NCBI GenBank assembly: GCA_030734395.1
Contig: JAUZTG010000044.1
Location: forward strand, 868,001-932,000
Reading direction: 5' to 3'
Length of the DNA stretch: 64,000 nucleotides
From: Sarocladium kiliense
Taxonomy: Eukaryota > Ascomycota > Sordariomycetes > Hypocreales > Sarocladiaceae
Shown: positions 1 to 12,869 of the stretch, in pieces
Layout of the letters: every line of letters starts with the position of its first letter
How positions within the stretch are numbered: position 1 is the first letter of the stretch
Notes under the pieces: generated by a model
Told to the model about the DNA's origin: nothing
The model's database searches: none
What the model saw: the letters and a program-made list of their open reading frames with translations, nothing else
Program-made: the position numbers and the translations under genes

Positions 1-3000
1 ATGTCAGTCAGATTGTGCAACAGCCAGGCACAGAAAGTCGGCCTCAGCAGTGGCAATGCCCTTTTGCGCTTTGTGTTCCCGACTTTCATGGCTCGTCTCA
101 GTTCTCAAGAGTGCATAGTTGTTGGCTCGTGAGGCCGGTTCGTTATCTGCGCAGGTGCAGTCCTGAGGGCAGCATGCCGCCCCTCGCTCGGAATACGACA
201 AATCAGTTTTCAAGGGCAATGACAACTGGCAGGTAGCTCAACATATAGTTTGGCCTCTGCGTCCGGCTTTCCATGTTCCCCTTCCCTCACCGACTTCAAC
301 TACACCGGGCAGACTGCTCCCCTCCTTCATCGGTGTGAGGTGGTAGAGCACGAGGTGTGTCATGCACTTTCCAACGCATCATGGTAAAGGGTTGCGACTT
401 CGACTAGGGCGCACGCTCAGCTTCCATTCTGAGAATATCGCGCAGCGTGTCATACATCAGCTGCAAATGCACACGCCAGTGCGTGGGTTGGGGTCTCGCT
501 GGCAAGCAGGACCACATGTACAAGGGTCTTCACGCCGTATCTCATCAGCCACCACAACACTCTCACCCCGTTGAGCAACCTACTATCACACAGCCTCGTC
601 GCTATTAAAAACCAGGTCGAGCGGCCCGTTCCATGTCCGCTGAAATCTGTTGGATGTGCCTGTACTTGCGTCGGTCGCTTTGCAGATGACCTGTCAGCTT
701 GCCCTTTTGACGGATTCTGTGGTGCACCCAAGCTCCCTGGGTCTTGTTGATCCATCTCGGAGGCAGACTTTCACACGCGTATATGGGCAGTTGTATCATG
801 TGGTTCAAGAAGCATGATGGCAAGTTATTATGTCCTGGATCAGTGTTTGCGTCTACGCAGCTGAAACAGCATTGTCTGTGATAGCAAACAGGATACAATG
901 GTCCACCGCAAAAGTCGCAGTTGTGTAGCTTTGCACCTTCAGCGCACAACATGCTACCAACACCTTGTACAGCGTACGGAAGTATTGGTGATGCTACATA
1001 TTCACCTGGCACCGCCTTGGGATTGTCAACCAGGGGCGGGCATTCTGTGCTAAACGCTGCGTTGGACCTTTGCATGTCAGGTGTTATGCACCTGGTCCCG
1101 AGGTTCAGGCAACCTGTGGGTGAGCCATCGCTCGCATCAACACCCCCCCCTGACCAACAACACGCTGTCTAGCTTGACTCTTCAATCATTCTGAGGGCGT
1201 GGAAGCGTGCTAGGAAGTCGCAGCCCTTGTCTGAAGCCTATAGCTTCCTGTCGTGCAGATGCGACTCGTTTTCTGCTGGTCCTGTGGATTGTTTGTTGAA
1301 GGCAATGGGGGAAGCCACGTACAGCCGAGGACTTCTGGAGCGCTCTGGACGGCACTAGGCCACTGTGCTGGGGCGGAAGAGATGCCAATTCACTGGAAAG
1401 ACCAGGGAGGGGGGTACGATTGATACCACGCTCGCTGCATTTGCGACAAACTGACATGAGCAGCCAACGGCCCTTCAGGTGTGCCACGTCAATTCGCATC
1501 ATGCCGGAACTGGGCAGTAGCTGACAGGCTGATGGAAGATTATCCCTGCGACAGATCATCTGCCTGGCGGCTTGCGTGTGTCCGCTCTTTCCTGCTGTCC
1601 TGCCGGAGGGAGAGTAGCAGAATGAGGCGGCGACGGCGCATTGTCGCCCCTATGCGGCTCACAACAGCTGCACCCGCGTCAGATTGAGTAGCAAGATGGG
1701 CCGAGCGGCCTGCAACAAACTACACGGGAGGAGCAAGTGGTCACGAGCTTGTACATTGGATAAGCCGTCAGACAACGCGAACACGCCTCTACACTTCCTC
1801 ACCAGAACTCAAAATTGTTCCCGTCCTCAAATGCATGTAGATGTGGTAGGTCTTCCCACTGAGAACGACCTCAGCAGCGCATTGCATGAGTCACAAAGCG
1901 GTGGCTGAACCCGTTATACCCCTGAGCCCAGTTGCAGGTTAGTTCTCGTGCGAGCTGGCGAGTTGCCTCACGCACTGGCCGAATATCCGGCTGTCCGCCC
2001 AGGACTTTGTGATGAGTCTGTGGTCAAAGCGGCCCAGGATGAGCATTGTGTCAGGGTCTTGTGGAAGCTTGGGTCTACGGCGATCAAAGCACTCGCATGT
2101 CGCAGAAGTCACGTTATCTCCATGCCATCGCGGGAATTCTTTGGTGTATTCTGGGGATACCCTTGGGGCAATAATTCTCAAACAACGTTAAGACTACCAA
2201 TCTTGAGGTAGGGATGAAAGGTGGTCATGTTCGAGAGACGGGACGCATGGAAGAACCACAGAATGAAAGGAGCGGACCCAGCAAGCAGAAGGAGGAGGAG
2301 GAGTGGACCAATGAGAGGGCGGATGGTGAACGAGATTGGCTGATGCCGGTCCCGAGTGATTGGGAAGATTGGCAGCAATATGTCCACGTACAGTGCGTCA
2401 GGGCATGATGGAGGGGGAGGAGGCTCAACCATGGGAGGGGTGTGTGTCGAGAGCTCTGTCAGGAGGAGGACACAATCAACGACACCCCGCCGCCGCTGTT
2501 TCGAACGAAATGAAAAGAAGAGTTTCCTATGTTCGGATCTATTCAAAGGGACTGGTGAAATCGCTCGCTGATCGGCGTCATGGTCTGTCTATCCGCTGTT
2601 TTCCTTGTTCTTCCATGAGACTGTATCGGGTAGGTTGCTCGCTTTCGAGGGACACGGAACGCTCGGGTGGTGGACCAGACGATGCCTCTTCTCGTGTCTT
2701 TATCGCTTTGCACTCACACGGGATTTTCTTCTTGAAGCTTCTTGGTCCCTTTAGCGCACCTCCTACGCTATGCTATGTCCCTGACAAGCCCACTCAGCAT
2801 GTGGGGGAAAGGTGTCTTGCTGCGGCCGGATCGTGGGCCGGATGGGGTTCGCACGGACTCGTTACGAGCTCTTATTCTCTTCGCTCTCGCGAGCCTTCTC
2901 GTTCCTTCGTTCCGATGTCTTGGAGGGGGATCCATGTCAAACGGTCCCCTGCGGCTGACCTTTGGGGCGGATATCCTGCTATTCTGGAAAGCGTGAGTGG

Positions 3001-5458
3001 AAACCAGGGCTGAAGCCTCCGGGGCCCTGGGAGAGCGTCGACATTCCCCTTAAGCTTTGTGTGGAGGAAGGGCTCGTCTCCCGGAACGGCTGCCGGATGG
3101 CGCGAGATAGGAGGACAGGATGCGGGATTCCGCGTTTCAAGGAAATTCCGTGACTGAATACCTCCTGAGTATGCGATTCTAAAAGTCAGGGGCGAGTCTC
3201 GGTGATTTGGAGGATGAACTTGCTGTACAGGTTCGAATGCCAGTCTCTTGAAAACGCACTGCGCAGCCCACGTTTACTAGACCACTGCTAGCTACGGGTG
3301 TCTAAAAACCACGCCACCTTCGACCTCGTTTGAAGCCAGGTTTATTTCGGGCGAGGATCGACAATTGCAGGAGCCACAGGCAATGTTGGGGCTGCTCTGG
3401 TCGACTCGATGATGTTGGCGAGGGCCACCGCCAAGGTAGAAACCCATCTGAGGCATGCGATACGAGGACAGCATACTGGCGACGTGTTACGAAGGCCTGA
3501 GCCTGCTATGCCCTCGGCCAGCAGCAACAGCAGTACCAAGACTGCTTCTTTTGACTCGGTCCATCTACGCTCCAAGTCGGCCAAAACGGTGATGCTTCCT
3601 GACGAGGCACCATCTAAAACGGAGCCCAAAACGGCGCCCTCGCGAATCGCGATCGTGGCTGACCATGACAAGAACAAACCTTGACCAGCAAGGTTCAACG
3701 CTGTCGTTCCAGGTTTTCTGGTGTCTGGTCCGTCGACTCTCACTCACTCACTCACTGTACTATAGCTGACTCCATTATTTGCGCCTAGCTGGGCTGATCT
3801 GACCTGATTCCCACCTCATAACAGGTTCGTGTGAAGGAGAAGAAGGGCCGCTCGCGGCCGCTGGGACAGCCACAGCATACACCCCCTCGTCGATGCTCAT
3901 TCCTGTACCTTTTTTTTTCCTTCCCATTCTTACTTGCTCAAGATCCTTGAACGTGGCAATCTATAATTGTCGCGTCTTAATATCGAAAGAACACGGACTG
4001 ACGTGCATTGTCTTGTTTTTAGATCATTCCTGGGGGCGGGGCGCGGTGATGAGATGGTTGTATCAGAAAGTAACAAATGTCCGATGCTGTTTCATGCACA
4101 TCAACAATAAGCAGCCCTCTTTTTGTTTTGGGGGGGATGGGGGCTTTGTTCTTTTGGTACAGTCCAGCACCAGCGCTTATTGTTGACTACGCCGCCTGCG
4201 CAAGCGGGGAACATTGTCCGTGTATTAAGAGAAAGCGAACGATATTAGCAGTTCTTCACATGTGTGTGGCGTGAGAAATGGCTTAATTGCTTTCGACGAG
4301 ATGACTTGGGGCGTAATGGGGCCTGGGCAGTGCAGAATGACATGATGGGATTTGCCCGAATCCGAGGATGAGGCCCTTGGCCCCGGGTCAGGAGTCGGTA
4401 ATAGAGACACGCGGCCGGGCCTACGCAAGCTATCGCATTTCGTACCTGTTCTACTTTGACAACTAAGATACGACGATTGGGCGAGGGGCAGAACCCGACG
4501 CGTCACGAACATGGGCTACGTATGCATTCGCCAATGTGCCTTGTGGGCGTTTTCATCCTTCGCTTCTGTGATAGGGTATCCGGCAACTCTCCCCTCAATC
4601 TCGAGACGACGCCTTACCTTAGCTGCTCGTAGCGCCACTCGGCCCAGGCCACAGTAGACTGCTTCACTATCCTTGACAAGCGTCGTAGACTTTACCAGTT
4701 ACGAGAAAAGTCAATTGTGACAAGTCTAACCTGGTTGCAGGGGAGGGAATGGGATGGCTGAATCGATTTGAGGTTAGAGTTCAACTGTATTGCCCACGTG
4801 TTTGCGAGCAGCGATTGGGGGCGCGTATGGGCTAAGCTTTCTGACAAGTTCATTCTTGGATGGAATGTCTCAGATTGCTAATAGCCTTATCGGGTAGTTG
4901 ATTCAGGGTTCTGATGCTTCCGGTGCGGTTCTACATGCAAGTCTCACATGCTATTCCACGTACTTTTCTGTCGTTTATTCTACGTCCTTTTTACGTGAGT
5001 TTTGCGTCACTCATTTGCTCACTGTTATGTTTCCAGAGAGATGGTGAAGTGCCGCGGCCTCGTGTGCTCTGGAGTGTCCTGGTGGTGAGATCAGCCTCGT
5101 TGCAGGGTAGCTGTGGAGCGGGAAGTGCAGTTCTATCACAGAAGCCGTCGTTCTTTGTCGAAGTTATCCGACAACATGAGTCTGTATTGATCTAAATTGT
5201 CAATGACGACCAGAGCTCGTCATTCTGTTGGAAATGTAGGAATGTTGTTGAACTTCGTCCCATGGTAGTACTGTAGGCTATGTGCCTACGTAGCTTGTTC
5301 TGTATCGGAAACATTCTCGTCAGTAAAATGAGCGCTGCATGGTCTTTGTAGGCACTTTCAACAGCATACGCAGTAAATATGCAACAAAGAAGAGATGTCT
5401 ATTCCAGGTGAGGCCGTCGTGCAAGGCTCAGCTCCATGGGTGCCGATGCTTCTGTCTT
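1..5458. other. gene-poor region, no supported gene
   Basis: No reading frame here shows a recognisable domain, a convincing exon chain or fungal codon character; the longest frames (about 130-217 codons, such as 2360-3013 plus and 3342-3743 minus) begin at non-ATG codons or have low-complexity composition. The stretch holds GGA-rich sequence near 2290, a CACT repeat near 3741 and a long pyrimidine tract near 3908, which are common in fungal leaders and promoters. It could contain a long untranslated leader, a non-coding transcript or the far upstream region of a gene outside the window. It lies beyond the 3' end of the M16 protease gene. Confidence 0.55.
3741..3756. repeat. (CACT)4 microsatellite
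   Basis: Four perfect CACT units inside the gene-poor left region. No function is implied; it could serve as a length-variable marker. Confidence 0.85.
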
Positions 5459-8400
5459 TCAGATCTTGTCGTCGTCTTCAGAGTCCGAACTGCCTGTTTC
5501 GCTGCCGTCATCGTCCTCATCTTCTTCCTCATCCTCGTCATCCTCGTCATCCTCGTCATCATCACCTGTCTTGAGACCATAGTCGTCATGGAAGTGGCTA
5601 AGCTCATGCGTCTGAACTTTGTAGCCCATGCCCTTGAATGCAGTCTCCATGCCCTATGATACTGTTGTTAGTACGCGAGTCAACGAACGGCGCGGTTTAT
5701 CAGACATACCTCTTGCATCAACTTTCCACATGTGATGACAATGTTGCTCTTCCCTGGCTCAAAGACAGGCAGGATGAGCTCTCGCATAACTGCCTTCATT
5801 TCCTCTTGGGTCACGTTACGGACACGTTTCATCAACTCTTTACTCCATCCTCTATCCAGTCCACGAACCACGCCAATGACATAGTTCTGTTGCGCGGCAC
5901 CCGGCATGGTTGCTTGCTCATCCGCAAACATCACCACAATCTGGCTCACCGCGCCCTCGAGGAGGTGCTTGTCCAGTTCAACCTCACCCTCGGCCACCTT
6001 GCGAATCACCTCGCGCGAGGCGCTGATAGCTTTAGAGGCGTCAGGTGAGCGGTAGACACGGTAGGAGATGACGCCGGAGTCAACATCCCTTGCGAAGTGG
6101 GAGCCATATGCATATCCTGCACCACGCACAGCATTCCATAGAGGTCCCTCGGGTGCTTCCAGGTAGCTTATTGCCACCATAATGGCTGGGAGACGCGGAT
6201 CCTCAAACGAGGCGATACCAGAAGCCGTGCTGACAGTGTAAGAGCTATCAAGGGCTGTCATAGGTACTATGGTGGCTCCAACAGATCCCGGCTTCTGGCC
6301 TTCCTCATTCAGCAAGCTGACAGGCTTGGGAATTGGAATTATATCTTGCTGGGGCTTCATTGAGTCTGCAAAGATATCCCATGCTGAAAGAGGATTCGGC
6401 AATGTGCTCAGCCTGGCCGTCACCAATAGACGGGAGTTTTCGAATGTGAACAACGACGACCTGACTTGGTTGAACCACCCAACAACCTTCTCAGGTTCCT
6501 TTTCGAGAAGCTTCTTGAGTCGCTTCAGATAGACGGCACGCACCAGCACACGCTTGGCAACGGTCAGGCAAGACCTTTTCAGATGGATGGCGGAGTCGAC
6601 TTCGCCAGCCATACCACGACCATCGCGTTTATGCTCCGGGACGTCTGCCAAGGCCTTGTTTACAGCAGCCTTCAGGCGTATGGGATCAAATACGGAGTCA
6701 AAGATCATGGTTCGCAGCCAGTTAATCGCCGCTGCGTACTTCTCTGGCTCAACTTGAAACTGGACCATGATTCCATCAGGGTCGCCAAGTGAACGTGCAG
6801 AGCTGAGACCGTAGCTAACCGTGTCTTTTTCGAGTTCCATGACGACCTGCTCGAAGTTTACAAGTTTGCCGTCGCGCTTGATGTGAGTGTTGAAGAAGTT
6901 ATCACTGAAGATTGGCATCAGTGGCTTGAACTCGTCTGGAACAGCGGCAGTCCCCACGTGAATCGTGATATGCACGAAGTTCGTCGGCACATCCTCAAAT
7001 TGGAGGAACATTGGCAGCTTGCTCTCAGCTGTGCCATCAATCAGGTCCTGCGCGGCTCCGGAACCAACTCCAATGGACCGCGCACGCCCTGATCGGGCAG
7101 TGTCAGATTCGATAAAATGAATAGACTCTGTACCAGGGACATCCCATCGATCAATGACTTCGGGAGGGATAGGCTCGTCATTCTTTTGCTTTGCTGCCTC
7201 AAGCTGCTTGCCGAGCTTCTCCAGTCCAGAGGTACCAAGCTCTTCTTTGCGACGAGCAATGCGGGCCTCTTCGTCACCTTTGAGCCTTGTTGCAAGCTCC
7301 AGAGAGGGCTTGCCCAAGATTGAGACATGGTGAGCATCCACGATCCACTTGCGGATGAAGGCGCGCCAGTCCTCGTCCTTCCACTCCTCCAGGGTGTCGT
7401 ACTCGCTCAAAGTCTCAAGCTCCCTGAGAGTCGATCCATCACGCTTACCGAAAAGGTAATCGGTGATGATGTTGGTGGCATAAAATGACTCGGAGACTTC
7501 AGCGTGATACTTGACTTGTCGGCGCTCTCTTCGGATGCACTCCTTCATGTAGTCCATGTCCAGTGGATTGGATGCAACCTCTTGGAGCAGCTCAAACAGC
7601 CGCTTCTCAACGAATTCAAGTTTCTCTGTAGCGACACCAGTAGGCTGGAGCCAAATGACAGAGTTCGGCCTCGTATCCCACCAATATGAAACTGAACTGG
7701 CGAGCTCTTCGCGCTCCACCATAATATTCTCGAGGATAGAGACAGATGAACCGCACAGGTAAGTGAGGAGGATTGTTAAGGCTGAGGTAGCAATAAGGTC
7801 AACGCAATTCGGCCCGAAGAATCCCACTAAAATCTCGCCGACGGATTCGTCCTCTTCCGGAAATTCCGCCGTCGTAAGGATAGTTTCTTTCAGAGCTGGC
7901 GGCTGAGCCGAATCGATCCATGGACTGCCCGGCGTTAGTAACAATGACCGCCTGATTACTCGAAGCTCACTGACCGTTTGAAAGGGGAATCCAATGGAGG
8001 AAGATCGTCCTTGATACTCTCTTCAAACTCATCCAAAATTTGTAGGAGATTATCGTGATCTGTCTCGCCAACGATAACCACACACAGGTTTCGCGGCTGG
8101 TACATGTCCCGATGGAATTGGCGAATGCGCTCGGGTGTCAGCACGCGGAGGGCATCGGTCATTCCTCCCGTCTCGTATCTGAACCCAACATTCTCTGGGT
8201 AAAGCAATCTGCGGGCCTTGAGGTCCATGATCTCCGAGCTCCGGAACTGTACAGCTTGCATTTCGGAATACACGACGCCAGCGTCGTTGCCTTCGCCATC
8301 AACATGCCAGACCTCGGTAGTGATAGCTTCATCGGTGATGGTCGGTAGGATGACGTGTTCCAGGTAAACTGGGAGGATCTGTGCAAAGCCCTCCCAACCT

Positions 8401-8957
8401 GCCGTCTCTAACGTATATGCTGTGTGGTCTGTGGCAGTCCAAGCATTGGTGCCAGAGTATGCACGTGAAGAGAGCTTGTCAAGCAGTCCCTTGTACTGGT
8501 AGTTCTTCGAGCCCATGAAGATAAGATGCTCGAGTGTGTGAGGCGCTCCAGAGTCATCAAAGATCTCCGTAGCGAGCGTGAAGTAGCCGCTCACTTTGGG
8601 TCCCTGACGATCGGCAACCACGACTTGCATGCCGCTCCTCTCGGATACGTACTGAGTGATCGTGCATGGCGCGTAGTCCGTTTTGAAGCTCTGCATACGA
8701 CGGAAGCCCGTCTTTGAGCTTGCGGACGGCATCTTCGAGGGTCGAGAACCAAAGAGATCCCTGATAGCTTTGGATACCGTGTCAGTGATAAGGTCAAGTA
8801 CAGACAGCTCACTATCAGCACTCGGCTGTGCTCCGAGATAAAGAACAGCGGCTAAGATGGCAACGAGAAGGGCACTCAAGCTGACATGACGAAGCATGCT
8901 GCAGCAAGTGAGGCGCACCGGCCACTTTGAGAAGTTGCGTCTTTCTGAAAGCACCAA
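5459..8957 (-). CDS. M16 zinc metalloprotease (yeast YOL098C type)
   Basis: Three exons: 8957-7975, 7924-5710 and 5653-5459, giving 1130 aa. Both introns have GT..AG ends and TACTAAC branch sites, and the first joins PFKR to PWIDSAQ. The inverted zinc motif HTLEH is at about residues 140-144, and the distal glutamate lies in VVYSEM near 232, both typical of M16 (insulinase-like) peptidases. By similarity this is the M16C family of S. cerevisiae YOL098C, whose substrate is poorly defined. The first ATG adds about 75 residues with a hydrophobic segment (about 24-42) that could be a signal anchor; the alternative ATG at 8732 gives about 1055 aa, closer to the family length. The C-terminus is a run of some 30 mostly acidic residues encoded by a 9-bp tandem repeat near 5530-5560. 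It is divergent from the ZW10 gene. Confidence 0.9.
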
Positions 8958-9977
8958 AGAGAGGCAGAGCTATCTGACTGCGAGCAAGGTAAGATGCTAC
9001 TACAACCCTTGTGAAGTGTAAAAGAGGTGTATAGTTTCACAAGAGAGATCGTGGCATGGGAAGAGATGACGCAGGTCGGCTGGCAGCATGACGAAAGGAA
9101 AGATGAAAGAACATACCAAAAGTGTGCGAGGCTGACAGGAGCAAGTGTTGACGTAGAACGCAGACGAGCTGTTGGTGGTGTAGTGGGATGTGCGTTTTTC
9201 CTCTGCTACCCCGCGGCAGGCCTTTGGAGGAGTGCTGCGGTGCTATGCGAGCTGACCAAGGACCAATTGAAGCTTGCGAGAGGCGATGGAACACAAGGAC
9301 CGCGCTCTTGAAGGGATGGGTACGGTAGAGTATGCCCAAGGATGTCTTTATATCTGTAACTGACGCTGTTTGTAGCATGCAGGTCGGGACCGAGGCCGCC
9401 CTAAGTCGTGGAGTGCGGCGGGGTCCCTTGCAGCACTGGGAAGACGGAGACAATCACACTAAGGAACCGAACAATCGTAAGCAAGCTCGCGCTTTTGATC
9501 AATGCAGAGCTGAGCCGTGTGTCTTCTGGAACGCACTCAGGGCTAGGGGAACAATATGGCCACGAGGACAATAGTGAATGGTACAAGGGTTACGCCGAGC
9601 TTTGTTACAGTGGCAGCTGTTGCCTTTATGGTGTACCTTCCCGTGTGCGCCACAGGTGGTCGGCCACACCTGAGGGCACCAGCCACAATGGATTGCCTTG
9701 ACGCCACATCTCGACCTTGAACTGGGAAATGCAGCTTGACGACAGCTTGGCCAGAGCTGCGCTTCACGACACTACAGAGCTGCAAGTCGATCAGCAAACA
9801 GCCTTCGATCACGCGATGACGCCTTGATAACACATGCTTTGTATCTTCAAACGAATGCTCGGCCGATCTCAAAACCTTGCGTCGTAGTTGCGCAGGTCCG
9901 ACACTTGTTGAGCTACAGCTCCGGTCACAACTACAGCACCACGGCAAAGCCACATCTGATCGCCAGAATTCCAAACC
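8958..9977. promoter_or_regulatory. divergent intergenic region, M16 protease / ZW10
   Basis: About 1 kb between two genes transcribed outward, so it must contain both promoters and 5' leaders. No clear reading frame, RNA gene or repeat is visible in it. Confidence 0.6.
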
Positions 9978-12727
9978 ATGGCGGACACACCTGATCCGAA
10001 GAAGCTGAGCGATGCGCTTCTGGCATTTGCTCTCGACGGCCAGTTTCCGGATGACATCGCCTCTCTTCCGCTCGTCTCCGGCACCGATCTTGAACCTGCG
10101 ATCCAAGCATTGGACAAGGCCAAACAGGACCTCGAGGTTCGCCAGGCCAAATACCACGACATGATATCGCAGGGCTTATACTGATCTTCGCGCTAGGCCG
10201 AGATTCATATCATCAATGAGGAGACGAAAGACGATGTCGGATCCTGGGTTCGTAACGCGAAAACCCTGCAGGAGGACATCATCCGGTCCAAAACGATAGC
10301 CAACGATATCGTGCGAGAAGCCGAAGCGCCTGATGTCTCTGGCGAGGCACTTGAAGATGCAGAGGCGAGAGCTGAATTTCTTAACCGGGAAGTTCAGTAT
10401 AGCTCTCAACTCCATGCGGTGTTGAAGCGTATTCAAAATGCAAACAATCTTCTTGACGATGTTGAGACAGCCTGTTCAGAGGGGCGCGTGCTGGACTCGC
10501 TGCGCTTACTCGAAAGTATGTGTAAAATCTACAAATTGTCCACACCAGCTAACGGCTGCCAGAATCATGGGAAGCCCTCGATCGCATTGAGGTTGACAAG
10601 TCAACCCGAGTATTGAAGGTTCTGAACGCACGATCGTTTGCCCTGAAGGCAAGAATTCACGAGACATTTGATAGGGCCTGGAAAGGGATTCTAGTATTTG
10701 ATGTGGAAGCCAGGCAGGCCACTATCCGAGATAGCATCCCAGACGTTCAGATGAGCCTCGCAGATGCTGCCATTGGTCTGAAGGCGTATAAAGAGGTCGA
10801 TGAACGTATGGAACAGCTTTGGCGCAATCTGGACGCAGCCATCTTTCTCCCGCGCATGCACCAAACCCGACAAATGCCACCATCAATACGAATAGATGGT
10901 GATACCCTACAGCTCGATGGACAAGCGACGCCAGGAGTCGGCTCGCTTCTTACCGACCTCGAGCGCGCCTTGGCAATGATTGCAAAAAAGCTCCCACATG
11001 ACCTACTGGGCCCTCTATCGCGTTGGATGATGCCGGACTTGATCCAAAGACTGATTGAGCAATGGCTGACGCCCGCTGTGCCCTCAAATCTGACTAGGAT
11101 GGACGTCTTTCACACGATGATAGAAGACACAGAATCTTTTTGTCAATCACTTGATGCTTTGGGATTTGCTCAGATCGATGAGTTGAAGCGGTGGGCGAAG
11201 AATGCTCCAATGACCTGGTTAGGAAAATGCCGAGAAAATGCCTTGGATAATATCCGAACCAGTCTTGCCAAAGGTATTGGAGAATCCCGGCCGGTGGAGA
11301 AGATTGAGAAGCAAATGGTCTCTGTGGCTGAAGGCAACGAGCTTGCAACGACTGGTGCTGGAGCGTCGGCGGACACGAACGATTGGGGCGCCGAATGGGG
11401 GGCAGAATGGGACGATAATGACGAAGAAATGGATGTGGACAACAGTGTGAACAAAGCTGCCGCATCGAACGAGGACACGGCACCAGGAGCAGAGGAGGAT
11501 GACGGAGCGGATGCCTGGGGCTGGGGTGATGAAGACGATACGGTACCGAATGATGCAAAACCAGAGGAGCGAAATGGAGCATCTAAGGTCACTGAAGAAG
11601 ATGACCCCGCTGCGGCATGGGGTTGGGGGGATGAAGATGAGGCAGCCCAACAACCGAAGACCAGTCCTGCAAAGAGCAGGAAGAGACCGGTGCCCACTGC
11701 ACCGGAAGAGACTCGGGAACTGGTTCTCAAGGAAACCTATCACATCTCCTCCATGCCGGACCCCGTTCTTCAGCTAATTTCCCGTATCTTGGAGGACGGC
11801 GCGACTCTCACCAGGGGCGAAGAGCAGTATAGCCATGTGGCAAATACGGCACCAGGCCTTTTCTCTCTGCCTACATTCGCATTGGCATTATTCCGTGCGA
11901 TATCCCCTCATTCCTACCCTGTCGATGAGGGTGGTAGCATGTAGGCCATTTCCTCGACTCTGTTCCCGGCATAAGCTAATTTTACCCCCAGGTACCTTTA
12001 CAACGATGCCGTTTACCTGGCAGACGGTCTTGCCAAGTTTTCCGAGCGGTGGAAGCAGAGAGAAGATCTTACTGACAGGGCGAAAAGCCTACTGCGTATG
12101 GACACAGACATCAAAAGTCTCCGCAGCTTCGCTAACAGGAGCTACTCCAACGCTATGAATCTTCAGAAGACAGTTTTGCGCGACTTCCTTGGTGGAGCAC
12201 AAAGCCTTATGCAGCATGACGAGGCTGACGCTGCTATTGAGTCTGGTATCGCTCGCATCCGTTCCGTCGCTGTTGTTTGGGAACCTATTCTCGCTCGCTC
12301 CGTATGGTCACAAGCTATCGGTTCACTAGCTGAGGTTCTCGCGACTAAACTCATTACCGATGTTCTCGAGATGTCTTCCATATCTCAAGATGAGGCTTAC
12401 AACATTGCATCTCTCATCGCGAAAGCTACCGCACTGGATGATCTGTTCCTTCCCAGCCGACTTTCTGGCGTGCCTGCTCCAGAGGGTGAGGAGGAGGTGC
12501 CGGCAACGGCGCAATACGCACCGAGCTGGCTCAGGCTCAAGTACCTTAGCGAGGTCCTGCAAAGCAACCTCAATGAGGTTAAGTTCTTGTGGATCGAGTC
12601 CGAGTTAAGTCTTTACTTCACAGTGGGAGAGGTGGTGGATTTGATCGAGGCGAGCTTCGAGCTTAACCCAAGGACGCGGGAGGTGATCCGAGAGATTCGA
12701 TCAAAGCCAACGCCAATGGCGCCTTGA
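9978..12727 (+). CDS. zw10: ZW10/Dsl1-family vesicle tethering protein
   Basis: Four exons: 9978-10136, 10197-10515, 10563-11940 and 11992-12727, giving 863 aa. The start ATG has a good context (ACCATGG). Splicing gives DLE-AEIHIINEE, LLE-K-SWEALD and GGS-M-YLYNDA, which keep the coiled-coil and alpha-helical character of the family. Dsl1/ZW10 proteins form the ER-side tether (Dsl1/NRZ complex) that captures COPI vesicles in Golgi-to-ER transport; animal ZW10 also acts at kinetochores. Between about residues 430 and 520 lies an acidic, low-complexity segment with tryptophan motifs (WGAEWGAEWDD, then WGWGDED twice). This matches the yeast Dsl1 'lasso', which binds coatomer through Trp motifs. 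The first intron has an unusual GTTCGC donor, so that junction is slightly uncertain. Confidence 0.85.
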
Positions 12728-12869
12728 TACATGAAATGGTCCATCATATACCCTTGAATATACTCGTATCGTATGCCACAATTGAACATCCTGAACTCGC
12801 TTGAACACTAGGCTCAACGCCGAAGCCACGAGAAACCGGTAAAGAAGGGCCAACTACAAGATCAATGCT

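Noticed and set aside
605..1075. Minus-strand 156-codon frame with several Cys pairs (CDFCGGPLYPVCYHRQCC)
   Set aside because: Cysteine spacing fits no known zinc module, no exon partner was found and surrounding composition is not coding-like.
2360..3013. Plus-strand 217-codon frame
   Set aside because: Begins without an ATG at the stated point, has no domain and overlaps a likely untranslated, simple-sequence region.
3225..3245. Possible tRNA T-loop (GGTTCGAAT)
   Set aside because: The flanking bases cannot form the T stem and no anticodon arm is found upstream.
3342..3743. Minus-strand frame rich in Ala/Leu/Val
   Set aside because: Low-complexity content, no ATG start and competing frames on the plus strand; no evidence to choose one.
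11094..11743. Three long minus-strand frames opposite the ZW10 acidic segment
   Set aside because: They are antisense shadows of the GA-rich coding region; the plus strand has the conserved gene.
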